Positions 1 to 7,532 of a stretch of 64,000 nt of DNA are shown here, piece by piece. Source of the DNA: Pseudoramibacter fermentans (GTDB lineage Bacteria; Bacillota; Clostridia; Eubacteriales; Eubacteriaceae); NCBI GenBank assembly GCA_009493725.1, contig VOGB01000005.1, forward strand, positions 248,001 to 312,000, read 5' to 3'. The translations under genes and the position numbers were made by a program. The notes beneath the pieces were generated by a model, which saw only the letters and a list, made by a program, of their open reading frames with translations, made no database searches and was not told the DNA's origin. Position 1 is the first letter of the stretch. Every line of letters begins with the position of its first letter.

Positions 1-519
1 CGCCTGCATCAGCTGATAGCTGACGACGAGGCCGACGTTGCCGGTCCCGAGCATCAAAATCCGTTCGCCCGGCTTGACGTGGTGCAGGTTCATCATTGTC
101 TGAGCTGCGCCCGCGCCGATGACCCCTGGCAGGGTCCAGCCGTCGAAATTAACCATGTTTTCGCTGGCGCCGGTGGCAACCAAGATGCTGTCGCCCTGAA
201 CGTGTTTGATTTCGTCGCCGATGCGCACCGTCACTTCCTTGCCGTCAAAGAGGCCGGTGACTGTCGCACCGAGCACGACCTTGACGCCGACGGATTCCGC
301 TTCTTCGAGCAATTGCTTGCCGATGTTGAAGCCGCGCATTTTGGCCTTGTGTTCCTTGGAGCCGAAAAATTTGTGAATCTGTTTAAACAGCTGGCCGCCT
401 GGTCTGGCATTTTCATCGAAGACGACGGGCTTGATGCCGCATTTTGCCGCTTCAATGGCTGCGGAAAGCCCTGCCGGTCCAGCGCCGATGACAATCATAT
501 CGTAGCGTTCTATTTTCAT
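1..519 (-). CDS. FAD-dependent oxidoreductase subunit, N-terminal part (cut by window edge)
   Basis: The 173 visible residues open with a Rossmann FAD motif (GAGPAGLSAA, about residues 12-21), then an E/D-rich strand end, a GGQ motif and an ATG motif (LVATGAS). A second dinucleotide motif (GTGNVGL) begins near the edge. This layout fits the large flavin subunit of the HcnB / opine oxidase / hydroxyproline dehydrogenase family, which oxidises amines or amino acids together with a small 2Fe-2S subunit. The ATG at 519 lies one base after the stop of the upstream 2Fe-2S gene and has AAGGAA before it, so the two are translationally linked. The substrate cannot be told from sequence. The C-terminal part lies outside the window. 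Confidence 0.85.
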   Translation of the reverse strand, partial: MKIERYDMIVIGAGPAGLSAAIEAAKCGIKPVVFDENARPGGQLFKQIHKFFGSKEHKAKMRGFNIGKQLLEEAESVGVKVVLGATVTGLFDGKEVTVRIGDEIKHVQGDSILVATGASENMVNFDGWTLPGVIGAGAAQTMMNLHHVKPGERILMLGTGNVGLVVSYQLMQA

Positions 520-520
520 C

Positions 521-838
521 TTACACGTTCCTTTCTGCTGATACCCCGTATTGGGTGCGGACATCTGTGCCTTCTTCGAGCGGCGTGATGCAGGTTCTGA
601 TATTGGGCTTGCCGTTGACAACCATGACGCAGTCGGTGCAGCGGCCAATGGCGCAGAAGATGCCGCGCGGTTCGTGACGTTTCGCGGTGTAGCGGTGAAC
701 CATAACGCCGGCCGCCTTGAGGGCTGCCGCGATGGGTTCGCCTTCGTAACCGGTCATATCTTTGCCGTCAAAGGTGAAATGAACGAGCTTGCGTTCCGGT
801 GTTTCACCTAAAATCGGATGATTTGCGATGCGTTTCAT
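521..838 (-). CDS. Small (2Fe-2S)-binding subunit of an amine/amino-acid oxidase-like complex
   Basis: This is a 105-residue protein with a plant-ferredoxin-like cysteine pattern, GIFCAIGRCTDC followed by a fourth Cys in RTC (Cx4Cx2C...C). Proteins of this size and pattern (Fer2_4 type) are the alpha subunits of HcnABC-like and hydroxyproline dehydrogenase-like enzymes, where they pass electrons from the FAD subunit. It sits directly before the FAD subunit gene and 23 bp after the cyclodeaminase-like gene, so the three probably form one transcript. The start is the ATG at 838 (MKRIANHP), preceded by AAGGAGAT. Longer reading into the upstream gene is not protein-like. Confidence 0.85.
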   Translation of the reverse strand: MKRIANHPILGETPERKLVHFTFDGKDMTGYEGEPIAAALKAAGVMVHRYTAKRHEPRGIFCAIGRCTDCVMVVNGKPNIRTCITPLEEGTDVRTQYGVSAERNV

Positions 839-861
839 ATTGATCTCCTTTATCTCTGTTC

Positions 862-2019
862 TCAGAGGGCCTTCGGCTGATCCCACAGCTTCAGCTTCGT
901 GCCGATGCCCTTCTTCAATGCGTTTTCGTAGCATTCCGTTCCCCAGGCCACATCTTCGATTGGGATGCCTTCGATGGAAACTAAAATCATTTCGTCGTCG
1001 GATTTGCGCCCGGGCTTCTTGCCGCGGACGATGTCGCCGAGCTGATCGATGGTGTCCAAATCGAGGAGGCCGTCTCTTGACATGTAGACGAAATCTTCGC
1101 CCATGCAGCCGGTGTGTTCGCGGTCGCCGTTTTCGTCGTAGCCTTCTTCGTCTTCGTCCGCGTAGTTGACGAACATCCCGAGGTTGTCGACGACCTTGCG
1201 CATGTCGACGATGGAGCGGTAATTCATATTGAAGGCGTTGGTGCAGATGAAGGTAACGCCGGGCTTGAACCATTCGGCCTTGTATTCCGGCCATTCCCCT
1301 TCCTTACAGGAGATGGCTTCGACCACAATGTCCGCCGGGCGGATCGCTTCTTCCATCGTCGCGCAGACTTTAATATCCTTGACCTGCGGCGCGTTTGCCT
1401 TGACGAAATCGACGAAAGCGTGCGCTGTTTTAGACTGCGGCGTGCTGCCCTTAATCAAGACGGTGTCGATATTTTTCATCTGAGACATGACCGCCAGGAA
1501 GTTGGCCTTGCCGATAACCCCAGGCCCGAGAATCGACAGCACCTTGGAGTCCGGACGGGCCAGCTTTCTGACTGCGAGCCCTGGCATGGCGCCAGTGCGC
1601 ATCGCGCTGAGCAGGTTGGCTGACATGTACGCGAGGGGCATCCCGGTTTCGACATCGTTGAGCATGAACATGAGGATGGAACGGGGCAGCCCGCGGCTGC
1701 GGTTGCGGCCGTTGGAGCCGTACCATTTCACACCGGCTTTGTGAAAACGTCCGCCTAAATACGCGGGCATCGCGATGAATCGGCGGTCCGCCGAATCGTT
1801 AAGCGGAAATCCCGGAATCGGTGATTCCTTCGGGAAAAACAGCATCAACCCGTGAGCATCGTGGTTAGGCCCGCCCATCAGGCAGTCGCCATCTGACAGC
1901 AATCCCATGGTTTCTTCCATCACATCGACACAGCGTCCGGCATCCAGAACGCCAGCTTCGATCATTTGATCCTCATCTAAATATAAGATATCCGCTTCAC
2001 GGCTCTTCTTTTCGTCCAT
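862..2019 (-). CDS. Ornithine cyclodeaminase / mu-crystallin family protein
   Basis: The product is 385 residues. It has a central NAD(P)-binding GPGVIGKANF motif, the conserved MRTGAMPGLA stretch just before it, and an LSAMRTGA segment typical of ornithine cyclodeaminase/mu-crystallin proteins. Family members deaminate or reduce amino or imino acids (ornithine, lysine, ketimines); in databases this longer subtype is often labelled tyramine oxidase subunit B, a name I would not take literally. The start is the ATG at 2019, 9 nt after a strong GGAGGA site; the open frame upstream runs through a terminator-like hairpin and is leader. The gene heads a probable operon with the 2Fe-2S and FAD subunits, suggesting the cyclodeaminase or reductase works on the substrate or product of that oxidase. 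Confidence 0.82.
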   Translation of the reverse strand: MDEKKSREADILYLDEDQMIEAGVLDAGRCVDVMEETMGLLSDGDCLMGGPNHDAHGLMLFFPKESPIPGFPLNDSADRRFIAMPAYLGGRFHKAGVKWYGSNGRNRSRGLPRSILMFMLNDVETGMPLAYMSANLLSAMRTGAMPGLAVRKLARPDSKVLSILGPGVIGKANFLAVMSQMKNIDTVLIKGSTPQSKTAHAFVDFVKANAPQVKDIKVCATMEEAIRPADIVVEAISCKEGEWPEYKAEWFKPGVTFICTNAFNMNYRSIVDMRKVVDNLGMFVNYADEDEEGYDENGDREHTGCMGEDFVYMSRDGLLDLDTIDQLGDIVRGKKPGRKSDDEMILVSIEGIPIEDVAWGTECYENALKKGIGTKLKLWDQPKAL

Positions 2020-2042
2020 CCTTATCTGTCCTCCTTCACAAA

Positions 2043-2086
2043 TAAAAAAAAGTACTGCTACACCCCAAACGGTGCGGATCAGTACC
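2043..2086 (-). promoter_or_regulatory. Terminator-like hairpin (attenuator) in the leader of the cyclodeaminase operon
   Basis: Read on the minus strand, GTACTG and CAGTAC form the base of a hairpin whose inner part pairs CACC with GGTG, followed at once by eight U residues. It lies inside the leader, about 9 nt before the GGAGGA site of the ornithine cyclodeaminase-like gene, and downstream of a good promoter. This is the arrangement of a transcription attenuator or riboswitch expression platform. About 40 nt of leader precede it. I do not recognise a T-box or any known riboswitch class. Confidence 0.6.
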
Positions 2087-2124
2087 TCTTTGTACGACGT
2101 GTTTATTTCTGTTGTTAACCCCAT

Positions 2125-2153
2125 GTTAAACGCTGGCATGATACAAAGGTCAA
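2125..2153 (-). promoter_or_regulatory. Candidate sigma-A promoter for the cyclodeaminase operon
   Basis: On the minus strand TTGACC (2153-2148) and TTTAAC (2130-2125) are 17 bp apart. Transcription would start near 2118 and give a leader of about 100 nt holding the hairpin at 2043-2086. Repeats of TGTTAA spaced 11 bp overlap the -10 and could bind a regulator. Confidence 0.5.
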
Positions 2154-2191
2154 GGGGTCTCGTTAAATTTTTTTGATTTTTTCTAAATTCT

Positions 2192-2236
2192 GCATAAAAA
2201 AATCCATCCGCAATAATATTGCGAATGGATTATTTT
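2192..2236 (-). terminator. Rho-independent terminator after hbd
   Basis: A 13-bp stem with one mismatch (AATCCATTCGCAAT with ATTGCGGATGGATT, 3-nt loop) is followed on the minus strand by seven U residues. It starts 10 nt after the hbd stop and ends the thl-crt-hbd transcript before the next operon's promoter. Confidence 0.85.
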
Positions 2237-2245
2237 TAAACTCGA

Positions 2246-3091
2246 TTATTTTGTGTAATCGTAGAAGCCGTGGCCAGTCTTGATGCCGAGTGCGCCGCCG
2301 CGGACCATCTTTCTCAGAAGTGGTGCTGGAGCGTATTTGTCGGAACCCGTTTCAGCCTGGAGAACTTCCATAACAGCCAGAACGATGTCCAAACCAACCA
2401 AATCGCCGAGAGCCAGAGGTCCCATCGGGTGGTTTGCGCCGAGTTTCATAGCGGTATCGATATCTTCAGCTGAAGCAGTGCCTGCAGCGTAGATTTCGAT
2501 TGCTTCGTTGATCATCGGAACGAGGATTCTGTTGACGACGAAGCCAGCAGCTTCCTTAACCTGTACAGGTGTTTTGCCGATTTCGACAGCAATGTCTTTG
2601 ATCTTCTGAACGGTTTCTTCAGATGTATTGTAGCCAGCGATGACTTCGATGAGCTTCATAACCGGTGCTGGGTTGAAGAAGTGCATACCGATGACGTCAC
2701 GGTTCACACCCTGAGCGATTTCAGTGATGGAAAGTGAAGATGTGTTGGATGCGAAGATGCATTCCGGTTTGCAGATCTTGTCGAGGTTCTGGAACATTTC
2801 GTGTTTGAGTTCCATCTTTTCGAGGATTGCTTCGACGATCAGGTCGCAATCGCCAACAGTGTCTTTTTCAACCAAACCTGTTGTGATTTTGCCTAAGATT
2901 GCGTCTTTCTTCGCTTCATCCATTCTGCCCTTGGATACGCTGCGGCTCAAATTCTTTTCGATTTTAGCTTTGCCGCCATCTGCAAATTCCTGTTTAATAT
3001 CGCAGAGAACAACTTCATAACCATCTGTCTGAGCAAATGCCTGAGCAATGCCAGATCCCATTGTACCAGCGCCAATTACGCCAACTTTCAT
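2246..3091 (-). CDS. hbd: 3-hydroxybutyryl-CoA dehydrogenase
   Basis: This cytoplasmic enzyme reduces acetoacetyl-CoA to 3-hydroxybutyryl-CoA with NAD(P)H. The 281-residue length is normal. The N-terminus carries the dinucleotide motif GAGTMGSG (residues 7-14). The signature stretch with the catalytic histidine (IGMHFFNPAPVMKLIEV) and the C-terminal domain motif GPLALGDLVGLD are intact. The start is the ATG at 3091, preceded by AGAGG; the four extra residues upstream are unlikely. It is the last gene of thlA-crt-hbd, 83 bp after crt, with a hairpin in the gap. Butyryl-CoA dehydrogenase and ETF genes, often in the same cluster in butyrate formers, are not here. Confidence 0.96.
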   Translation of the reverse strand: MKVGVIGAGTMGSGIAQAFAQTDGYEVVLCDIKQEFADGGKAKIEKNLSRSVSKGRMDEAKKDAILGKITTGLVEKDTVGDCDLIVEAILEKMELKHEMFQNLDKICKPECIFASNTSSLSITEIAQGVNRDVIGMHFFNPAPVMKLIEVIAGYNTSEETVQKIKDIAVEIGKTPVQVKEAAGFVVNRILVPMINEAIEIYAAGTASAEDIDTAMKLGANHPMGPLALGDLVGLDIVLAVMEVLQAETGSDKYAPAPLLRKMVRGGALGIKTGHGFYDYTK

Positions 3092-3130
3092 ATTATTACC
3101 TCTCAAATATTTAAATCAATACACAAACAC

Positions 3131-3156
3131 CGAGGGAAGATGGTCATCCTCCCTCG
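3131..3156 (-). promoter_or_regulatory. Intercistronic hairpin between crt and hbd
   Basis: An inverted repeat CGAGGGAGGATG / CATCTTCCCTCG (one G-U pair, short loop) lies in the crt-hbd gap and has no U-run after it. It could be an mRNA-processing or 3'-end-stabilising element that sets different levels of the two enzymes. It is not a standard terminator. Confidence 0.45.
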
Positions 3157-3174
3157 AAAATCGTTGAAAATTAA

Positions 3175-3951
3175 TTATTTGTTCTGGAACGGTTCGTGTT
3201 TCCGTTTTTCCATGAATGCTTTCATGCCTTCCTTCTGGTCGGCTGTTTCGAAGCAGTCAGAGAAATGTTTGACTTCAACCTGAATCGCGTCATCCATCGG
3301 CACGTCGATGCCTTCGTTCATCGCAGCCTTTGCAGCGCGGACTGCAATCGGTGCCTGAACCGCAATGCGGTTAGCAAGCTTTTCAGCTGCCGGCATCAAT
3401 TCATCCTGCGGATAAACAGCGTTGACGAGACCCCATTTCAAAGCTTCTTCGGCTTTGATGTTGATGCTGGCGTAGATCATTTCCTTCGCCTTGCCAACAG
3501 GGATTCTTCTCATCAATCTCTGAGTGCCGCCGAAACCTGGTGTAATGCCCAGGCCGACTTCTGGCTGACCAAATATAGCGTTGTCAGCAGCAATGCGGAT
3601 GTCGCAAGCCATTGACAATTCACAGCCGCCGCCAAGTGCAAAACCGTTGACCGCTGCGATTACAGGAATCGGCAGGGTTTCGATTTTTCTGAATACACGG
3701 TTGCCGTGTTCGCAGAATTCTTTGCCTTCTGCTTTGGTATCTTCAGCCATTTCACCGATATCAGCACCGGCAACAAATGATTTTTTGCCGGCACCGGTGA
3801 TGATTAAGCAGCGGATCGTGTCGTAATCAACCGCATCAATCACTTCTTCGAGGTCGTTCAGAACCTGAGTGTTTAAAGCGTTGAGTGCTTTTTCACGGTT
3901 GATCGTAACGATTCCGATTAAATCTTTAGCTTCGTATGTAACAAAACTCAT
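3175..3951 (-). CDS. crt: Crotonase (3-hydroxybutyryl-CoA dehydratase)
   Basis: The enzyme dehydrates 3-hydroxybutyryl-CoA to crotonyl-CoA. It has 258 residues, typical of clostridial Crt. Both catalytic glutamates of the crotonase fold are visible: Glu111 in GGGCELSMACD and Glu131 in GQPEVGLG. The oxyanion-hole stretch AGADIGEM is also present (61-68). It sits 39 bp after thlA and 83 bp before hbd on the same strand, so it belongs to one operon that makes crotonyl-CoA from acetyl-CoA. Another CoA hydratase role, for example in fatty-acid oxidation, is less likely given this context. Confidence 0.95.
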   Translation of the reverse strand: MSFVTYEAKDLIGIVTINREKALNALNTQVLNDLEEVIDAVDYDTIRCLIITGAGKKSFVAGADIGEMAEDTKAEGKEFCEHGNRVFRKIETLPIPVIAAVNGFALGGGCELSMACDIRIAADNAIFGQPEVGLGITPGFGGTQRLMRRIPVGKAKEMIYASINIKAEEALKWGLVNAVYPQDELMPAAEKLANRIAVQAPIAVRAAKAAMNEGIDVPMDDAIQVEVKHFSDCFETADQKEGMKAFMEKRKHEPFQNK

Positions 3952-3990
3952 ATTGCCACTCGACTTTCGTAAGTTGATTCTAAAGCTGGC

Positions 3991-5175
3991 TTACTGCAGG
4001 TTTTCCCAAGCAGAAGCAACACCCATACCACCGCCGACGCAGAGTGATGCGAGACCTTTCTTAGATCCTCTCTTCGCCATTTCGTACATCAGGGAAACAA
4101 CGATTCTTGCACCGGAGCAGCCTACCGGGTGGCCAAGAGCGATACCGGAGCCGTTGACGTTGCATTTATCCATGTCGATGTGCAGGTCGCGGATGCAAGC
4201 GATAGCCTGAGCAGAGAATGCTTCGTTGAGTTCGATCAGATCGAAATCATCGATGGTTAAACCTGTGCGGTCGAACAGTTTGTGGCAAGCGTGGATCGGA
4301 CCTAAGCCCATGACTTCTGGTTCGCAGCCAGCTGATGTACCGTTGATCCATCTCATTAACGGTTTGCAGCCGAGTTCTTCTGCTTTTTCAGCAGACATCA
4401 TAACGAGAGCAGCAGCCCCATCGTTGATACCGGAAGCGTTAGCAGCAGTGATGACGCCGTCTTTCTTGAATGCCGGACGCAGTTTGCTGATGCTTTCCAG
4501 TGTAACGCCTTTACGCGGATGTTCGTCTGTATCGAAGACAAATTCTTTCTTGCGCTGTTTTACAGTGATTGGCACGATTTCATCTTTGAAGCGGCCAGAT
4601 TCGATAGCTGCATTAGCTCTTTCCTGAGACATAACAGCGATCTTGTCGCATTCTTCACGAGTGATGCCGTATCTTTCAGCGATATTTTCAGCGGTAACGC
4701 CCATGTGATAGTGATTGAAGGTATCTTCCAGACCATCAGAGATCATCGTATCGAGGAATTCGCCAGCGCCCATTCTGTAACCATAACGGCCGCCTGGAAC
4801 GACGTACGGAGCTCTTGTCATGTTTTCCATACCACCAACGACAACGACATCTGCGTCGCCAGCTGTGATCATGTCAGCACCGAGGTTGATGCACTTCATA
4901 CCAGAACCGCAGAGGTTGTTTAATGTTAAAGCTGGTTTTTCAACAGGAATGCCTGCGTAAACAGCAGCCTGACGAGCAACTGACTGGCCCTGTGCAGCCT
5001 GAAGGACACAGCCCATTAAAACTTCGTCAACGTCATCTGGCTTGATGCCTGCACGGTTGACCGCTTCTTTGATAACTGTTGAACCCAACTGGACAACAGG
5101 TACATCTTTCAAAGAACCTCCCATTGAACCGATAGCCGTACGGCAACCGCTGACAACTACAATTTCCTTAGCCAT
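3991..5175 (-). CDS. thlA: Acetyl-CoA acetyltransferase (thiolase)
   Basis: This enzyme condenses two acetyl-CoA to acetoacetyl-CoA, the first step toward butyrate. At 394 residues it is full length. The nucleophile is Cys89 in NNLCGSGMKC, the catalytic histidine is in GHPVGCSGARI, and the second cysteine is in LCVGGGMG near the C-terminus. The signature NEAFSAQA is also present. It is the first gene of the operon, with GGAGGGAAATTT before its ATG. The 5' leader holds a strong promoter, a GACCC/GGGTC stem-loop and a perfect palindrome at 5211-5226, so expression is probably controlled there. Confidence 0.96.
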   Translation of the reverse strand: MAKEIVVVSGCRTAIGSMGGSLKDVPVVQLGSTVIKEAVNRAGIKPDDVDEVLMGCVLQAAQGQSVARQAAVYAGIPVEKPALTLNNLCGSGMKCINLGADMITAGDADVVVVGGMENMTRAPYVVPGGRYGYRMGAGEFLDTMISDGLEDTFNHYHMGVTAENIAERYGITREECDKIAVMSQERANAAIESGRFKDEIVPITVKQRKKEFVFDTDEHPRKGVTLESISKLRPAFKKDGVITAANASGINDGAAALVMMSAEKAEELGCKPLMRWINGTSAGCEPEVMGLGPIHACHKLFDRTGLTIDDFDLIELNEAFSAQAIACIRDLHIDMDKCNVNGSGIALGHPVGCSGARIVVSLMYEMAKRGSKKGLASLCVGGGMGVASAWENLQ

Positions 5176-5210
5176 AAATTTCCCTCCATAAATTAATTTA
5201 CAAAACTAAA

Positions 5211-5226
5211 ATGTGAGTGTTCACAT
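5211..5226. promoter_or_regulatory. Perfect palindrome between promoter and thlA start (candidate operator)
   Basis: ATGTGA-N4-TCACAT is a perfect 6-4-6 inverted repeat lying downstream of the thlA promoter, 36-51 bp before the start codon. The half-site resembles the CRP core TGTGA, while the 4-bp spacing resembles FNR sites. A CRP/FNR-family roadblock site is one reading. No such regulator is encoded in the window. Confidence 0.5.
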
Positions 5227-5234
5227 TGTTATGG

Positions 5235-5250
5235 TGACCCTAGCGGGTCT
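5235..5250 (-). promoter_or_regulatory. 5' leader stem-loop of thlA
   Basis: GACCC and GGGTC flank a 4-nt loop in the thlA leader, between the promoter and the palindrome at 5211-5226. It may stabilise the mRNA 5' end; a regulatory role is only a guess. Confidence 0.35.
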
Positions 5251-5267
5251 CTGTTAAAACTATAACA

Positions 5268-5295
5268 ATCATATCATACTTTATGAATTTGTCAA
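5268..5295 (-). promoter_or_regulatory. Promoter of the thlA-crt-hbd operon
   Basis: On the minus strand a consensus TTGACA (5295-5290) and TATGAT (5273-5268) are 16 bp apart in AT-rich sequence. It matches sigma-A closely and points straight at thlA. Confidence 0.8.
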
Positions 5296-5488
5296 TAAGA
5301 TTTCATTATTTTGCAAATTATTACTCTTTTTATTTTACCGTTTTTAAGAAAGATTCAATTCAAAATAAAAGGGTTGCAGTCTTTCTACATATTATATAAA
5401 AATTTTCGGCCTTCTGCATCAAGTTCAATTTAAATTTTCTAAAAATTAAAAATTTTCTTTGATATGCGCTTATCTTATTTTTTTCTGC
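5296..5488. other. AT-rich divergent intergenic stretch, no gene seen
   Basis: This stretch separates the divergent thlA and accB promoters. It is strongly AT-rich compared with its surroundings and has no convincing open frame, tRNA or other RNA gene. A GATA-N6-TATC repeat at 5461-5474 is the only structure noted, just upstream of the accB promoter. Confidence 0.6.
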
Positions 5489-5514
5489 GCATGATCTGTA
5501 TTTCATGCTATAAT
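5489..5514 (+). promoter_or_regulatory. Extended -10 promoter and overlapping palindrome for the acc-fab operon
   Basis: TGCTATAAT (5506-5514) is an extended -10 box with a perfect TATAAT; no good -35 is present, as is usual for such promoters. The inverted repeat GCATGA-N8-TCATGC (5489-5508) fills the -35/-10 interval and overlaps the TGn part. A bound dimeric repressor would block RNA polymerase. The MarR-family gene at the end of this operon is the obvious candidate ligand. Confidence 0.6.
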
Positions 5515-5630
5515 GTTGACGAATATCTAAAAATTTTTAAGCAATCCAGGTGGAAAGCAAATTTTCATCTTTTATTTACAAATCAATTCTGGAATCAATT
5601 CTTATTGAAAAGATTTTACACGGAGGCAGT

Positions 5631-6101
5631 ATGGAGTTTAACGAAATTCTCGAATTAATCGATCGTTTTGATCAAAGCGACGCCGTTTCATTAAAATGGA
5701 CCCACGAGGGCGACGCGCTCGTTCTGAAAAAAGCCGGCGCTTATCCGGCAAAAGCGGTGGCAGCCGCCGCTGCACCAGCCGTTGTTCCGGCCGCTGCACC
5801 GGCGCCAGCGCCTGCAGTCGATGCGCCGGAAACAAAGGACGCACCGGAAGCCGAAAGCGCCGGCGACACGATCAACGCGCCGTTGGTCGGCACCTTCTAT
5901 CAAGCGCCGTCACCAGATGACCCGCCTTACGTCAAGGCTGGTGACACCGTACATCAGGGCGACACGGTCGGCCTCATCGAAGCGATGAAAATGATGAGCG
6001 AAATCCCGGCGCCCTTTGACTGCGAAATTCTCGAAGTACTCAAAGAAAACGCCACGATGGCCGAATTCGACGAACCGCTGATGCGCGTCAGAAAGCTGTA
6101 A
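5631..6101 (+). CDS. accB: Acetyl-CoA carboxylase biotin carboxyl carrier protein
   Basis: This 156-residue protein carries biotin between the carboxylase and transferase subunits. The biotinylation motif EAMKMM places the acceptor lysine at 120, about 36 residues from the C-terminus as expected. A central Ala/Pro-rich linker (about residues 40-72) separates the N-terminal part from the biotinyl domain. The start is the ATG at 5631 behind CGGAGGCAGT; in-frame codons further upstream lack family resemblance. It is the first gene of the acc-fab operon, 3 bp before accC. Confidence 0.96.
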   Translation: MEFNEILELIDRFDQSDAVSLKWTHEGDALVLKKAGAYPAKAVAAAAAPAVVPAAAPAPAPAVDAPETKDAPEAESAGDTINAPLVGTFYQAPSPDDPPYVKAGDTVHQGDTVGLIEAMKMMSEIPAPFDCEILEVLKENATMAEFDEPLMRVRKL

Positions 6102-6104
6102 GCC

Positions 6105-7532
6105 ATGTTCCGTCGAATACTCATTGCCAACCGCGGCGAAATCGCGGTCCGCGTGATCCGCGCCTGCACTGAAATGGGCATCGAATCCGTGGCCGTCTAT
6201 TCCACTGCCGACAAAGACTCGCTCCACGTGCAGCTGGCCACCCGCGCGGTCTGTATCGGACCGCCGCCAGCTAAGGACAGCTACCTCAACGAAAACGCCA
6301 TTCTTCAGGTCGCCAAATCGACCCGGTGCGAAGCCATCCACCCCGGATATGGCTTTTTGTCTGAAAATGCCGACTTCGCCGACCGCTGTGCCGAAGAAGG
6401 CCTCGTCTTTATCGGGCCTTCTGGCGACGCCATAAGAAAAATGGGCGACAAGGCCGCGGCCCGCGAGCTGATGCAGGCGAACGGCGTCCCGGTTGTGCCG
6501 GGCAGCGAAGGCAGCGTCTCTCTCGAAGAGGGACAGAAGATCGCCGACGCAATCGGCTACCCGGTTCTGATCAAGGCCGCAGCCGGCGGCGGCGGGCGCG
6601 GCATGCGCAACGTCGACCGCCCCGAGGATTTCGCCGCGAAGTTTGCAGAAGCCCAATCCGAAACTGTCGCCAATTTCGGTGACGACCACATGTACGTCGA
6701 AAAGTTAATTCAAAATCCCCACCATATCGAATTCCAGGTGATGGCCGATACCAAGGGCCACGTCGTACATTTCGGCGAACGGGAATGCTCTATTCAGCGC
6801 AAACACCAGAAGCTCATCGAAGAGAGCCCGTCCCATCTGCTGACGCCGGAGGTACGCGAGGAAATGGGCGCGGCCGCGGTGAAGGCGGCCAAAGCCGCCA
6901 ATTACGCGGGCGCCGGCACCATCGAATTCGTGATGGACGACGATCTGCACTATTACTTCATCGAAATGAACACCCGAATTCAGGTGGAACATCCAGTGAC
7001 TGAACAAGTCTGCGGCGTCGATCTCGTCCGCGAACAGATCCGCGTCGCCGCTGGTCTGCCGCTGTCCTACGAACAGAAGGACATCCACCAGAAGGGCTGG
7101 GCCATCGAATGCCGCATCAACGCGGAGGACCCGATGAACGGCTTTCGCCCCTCTCCGGGCAAAACGAATTTCGTCCACTTCCCCGGCGGGCCAGGCTGCC
7201 GCATCGACTCCCTGCTCTACAACGGCTACACGATGAGCCCGTTTTACGACAGCCTCGTCGTGAAAATCATCGCGTCCGGTAATTCCCGACTTGAAGCGAT
7301 CCAGCGGATGCGCCGCATGCTCGAGGAACTCGTCATCGACGGCTACCCGACAACCGCAGAGCTGTGCTACCTGATCATGCACCACACCGCCTTTGTCCAC
7401 GGCAATTACAACACCGGCTTCATCGAAAGCGAGTACGACACCCTGCTCAAGTGGAACCGGGTCGGCGCCGGGCTGGACCCTATCGATATCGGCGACGCTC
7501 GATTATCTGAAAATAAAGGAGATCGGTCATGA
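6105..7532 (+). CDS. accC: Acetyl-CoA carboxylase, biotin carboxylase subunit
   Basis: This ATP-grasp enzyme carboxylates biotin on AccB. It starts with the family signature NRGEIAVRVIRA. The glycine-rich ATP loop (KAAAGGGGRGMR), the HIEFQV stretch and the catalytic EMNTRIQVEHPVTE segment are all intact. The length of 475 residues is slightly above the usual 450, the extra lying at the C-terminus. It follows accB by 3 bp and overlaps accD by 4 bp (ATGA). Confidence 0.97.
   Translation: MFRRILIANRGEIAVRVIRACTEMGIESVAVYSTADKDSLHVQLATRAVCIGPPPAKDSYLNENAILQVAKSTRCEAIHPGYGFLSENADFADRCAEEGLVFIGPSGDAIRKMGDKAAARELMQANGVPVVPGSEGSVSLEEGQKIADAIGYPVLIKAAAGGGGRGMRNVDRPEDFAAKFAEAQSETVANFGDDHMYVEKLIQNPHHIEFQVMADTKGHVVHFGERECSIQRKHQKLIEESPSHLLTPEVREEMGAAAVKAAKAANYAGAGTIEFVMDDDLHYYFIEMNTRIQVEHPVTEQVCGVDLVREQIRVAAGLPLSYEQKDIHQKGWAIECRINAEDPMNGFRPSPGKTNFVHFPGGPGCRIDSLLYNGYTMSPFYDSLVVKIIASGNSRLEAIQRMRRMLEELVIDGYPTTAELCYLIMHHTAFVHGNYNTGFIESEYDTLLKWNRVGAGLDPIDIGDARLSENKGDRS

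Noticed and set aside
2020..2139. 40-residue N-terminal extension of the cyclodeaminase-like protein
   Set aside because: It would be translated through a promoter and a terminator hairpin; the ATG at 2019 has a strong ribosome site.
3131..3156. Terminator between crt and hbd
   Set aside because: The hairpin has no U run, and the genes are otherwise operon-like; listed as a hairpin instead.
5910..6689. 259-codon minus-strand frame opposite accB/accC
   Set aside because: Antisense shadow of conserved genes in GC-rich sequence; no family resemblance.
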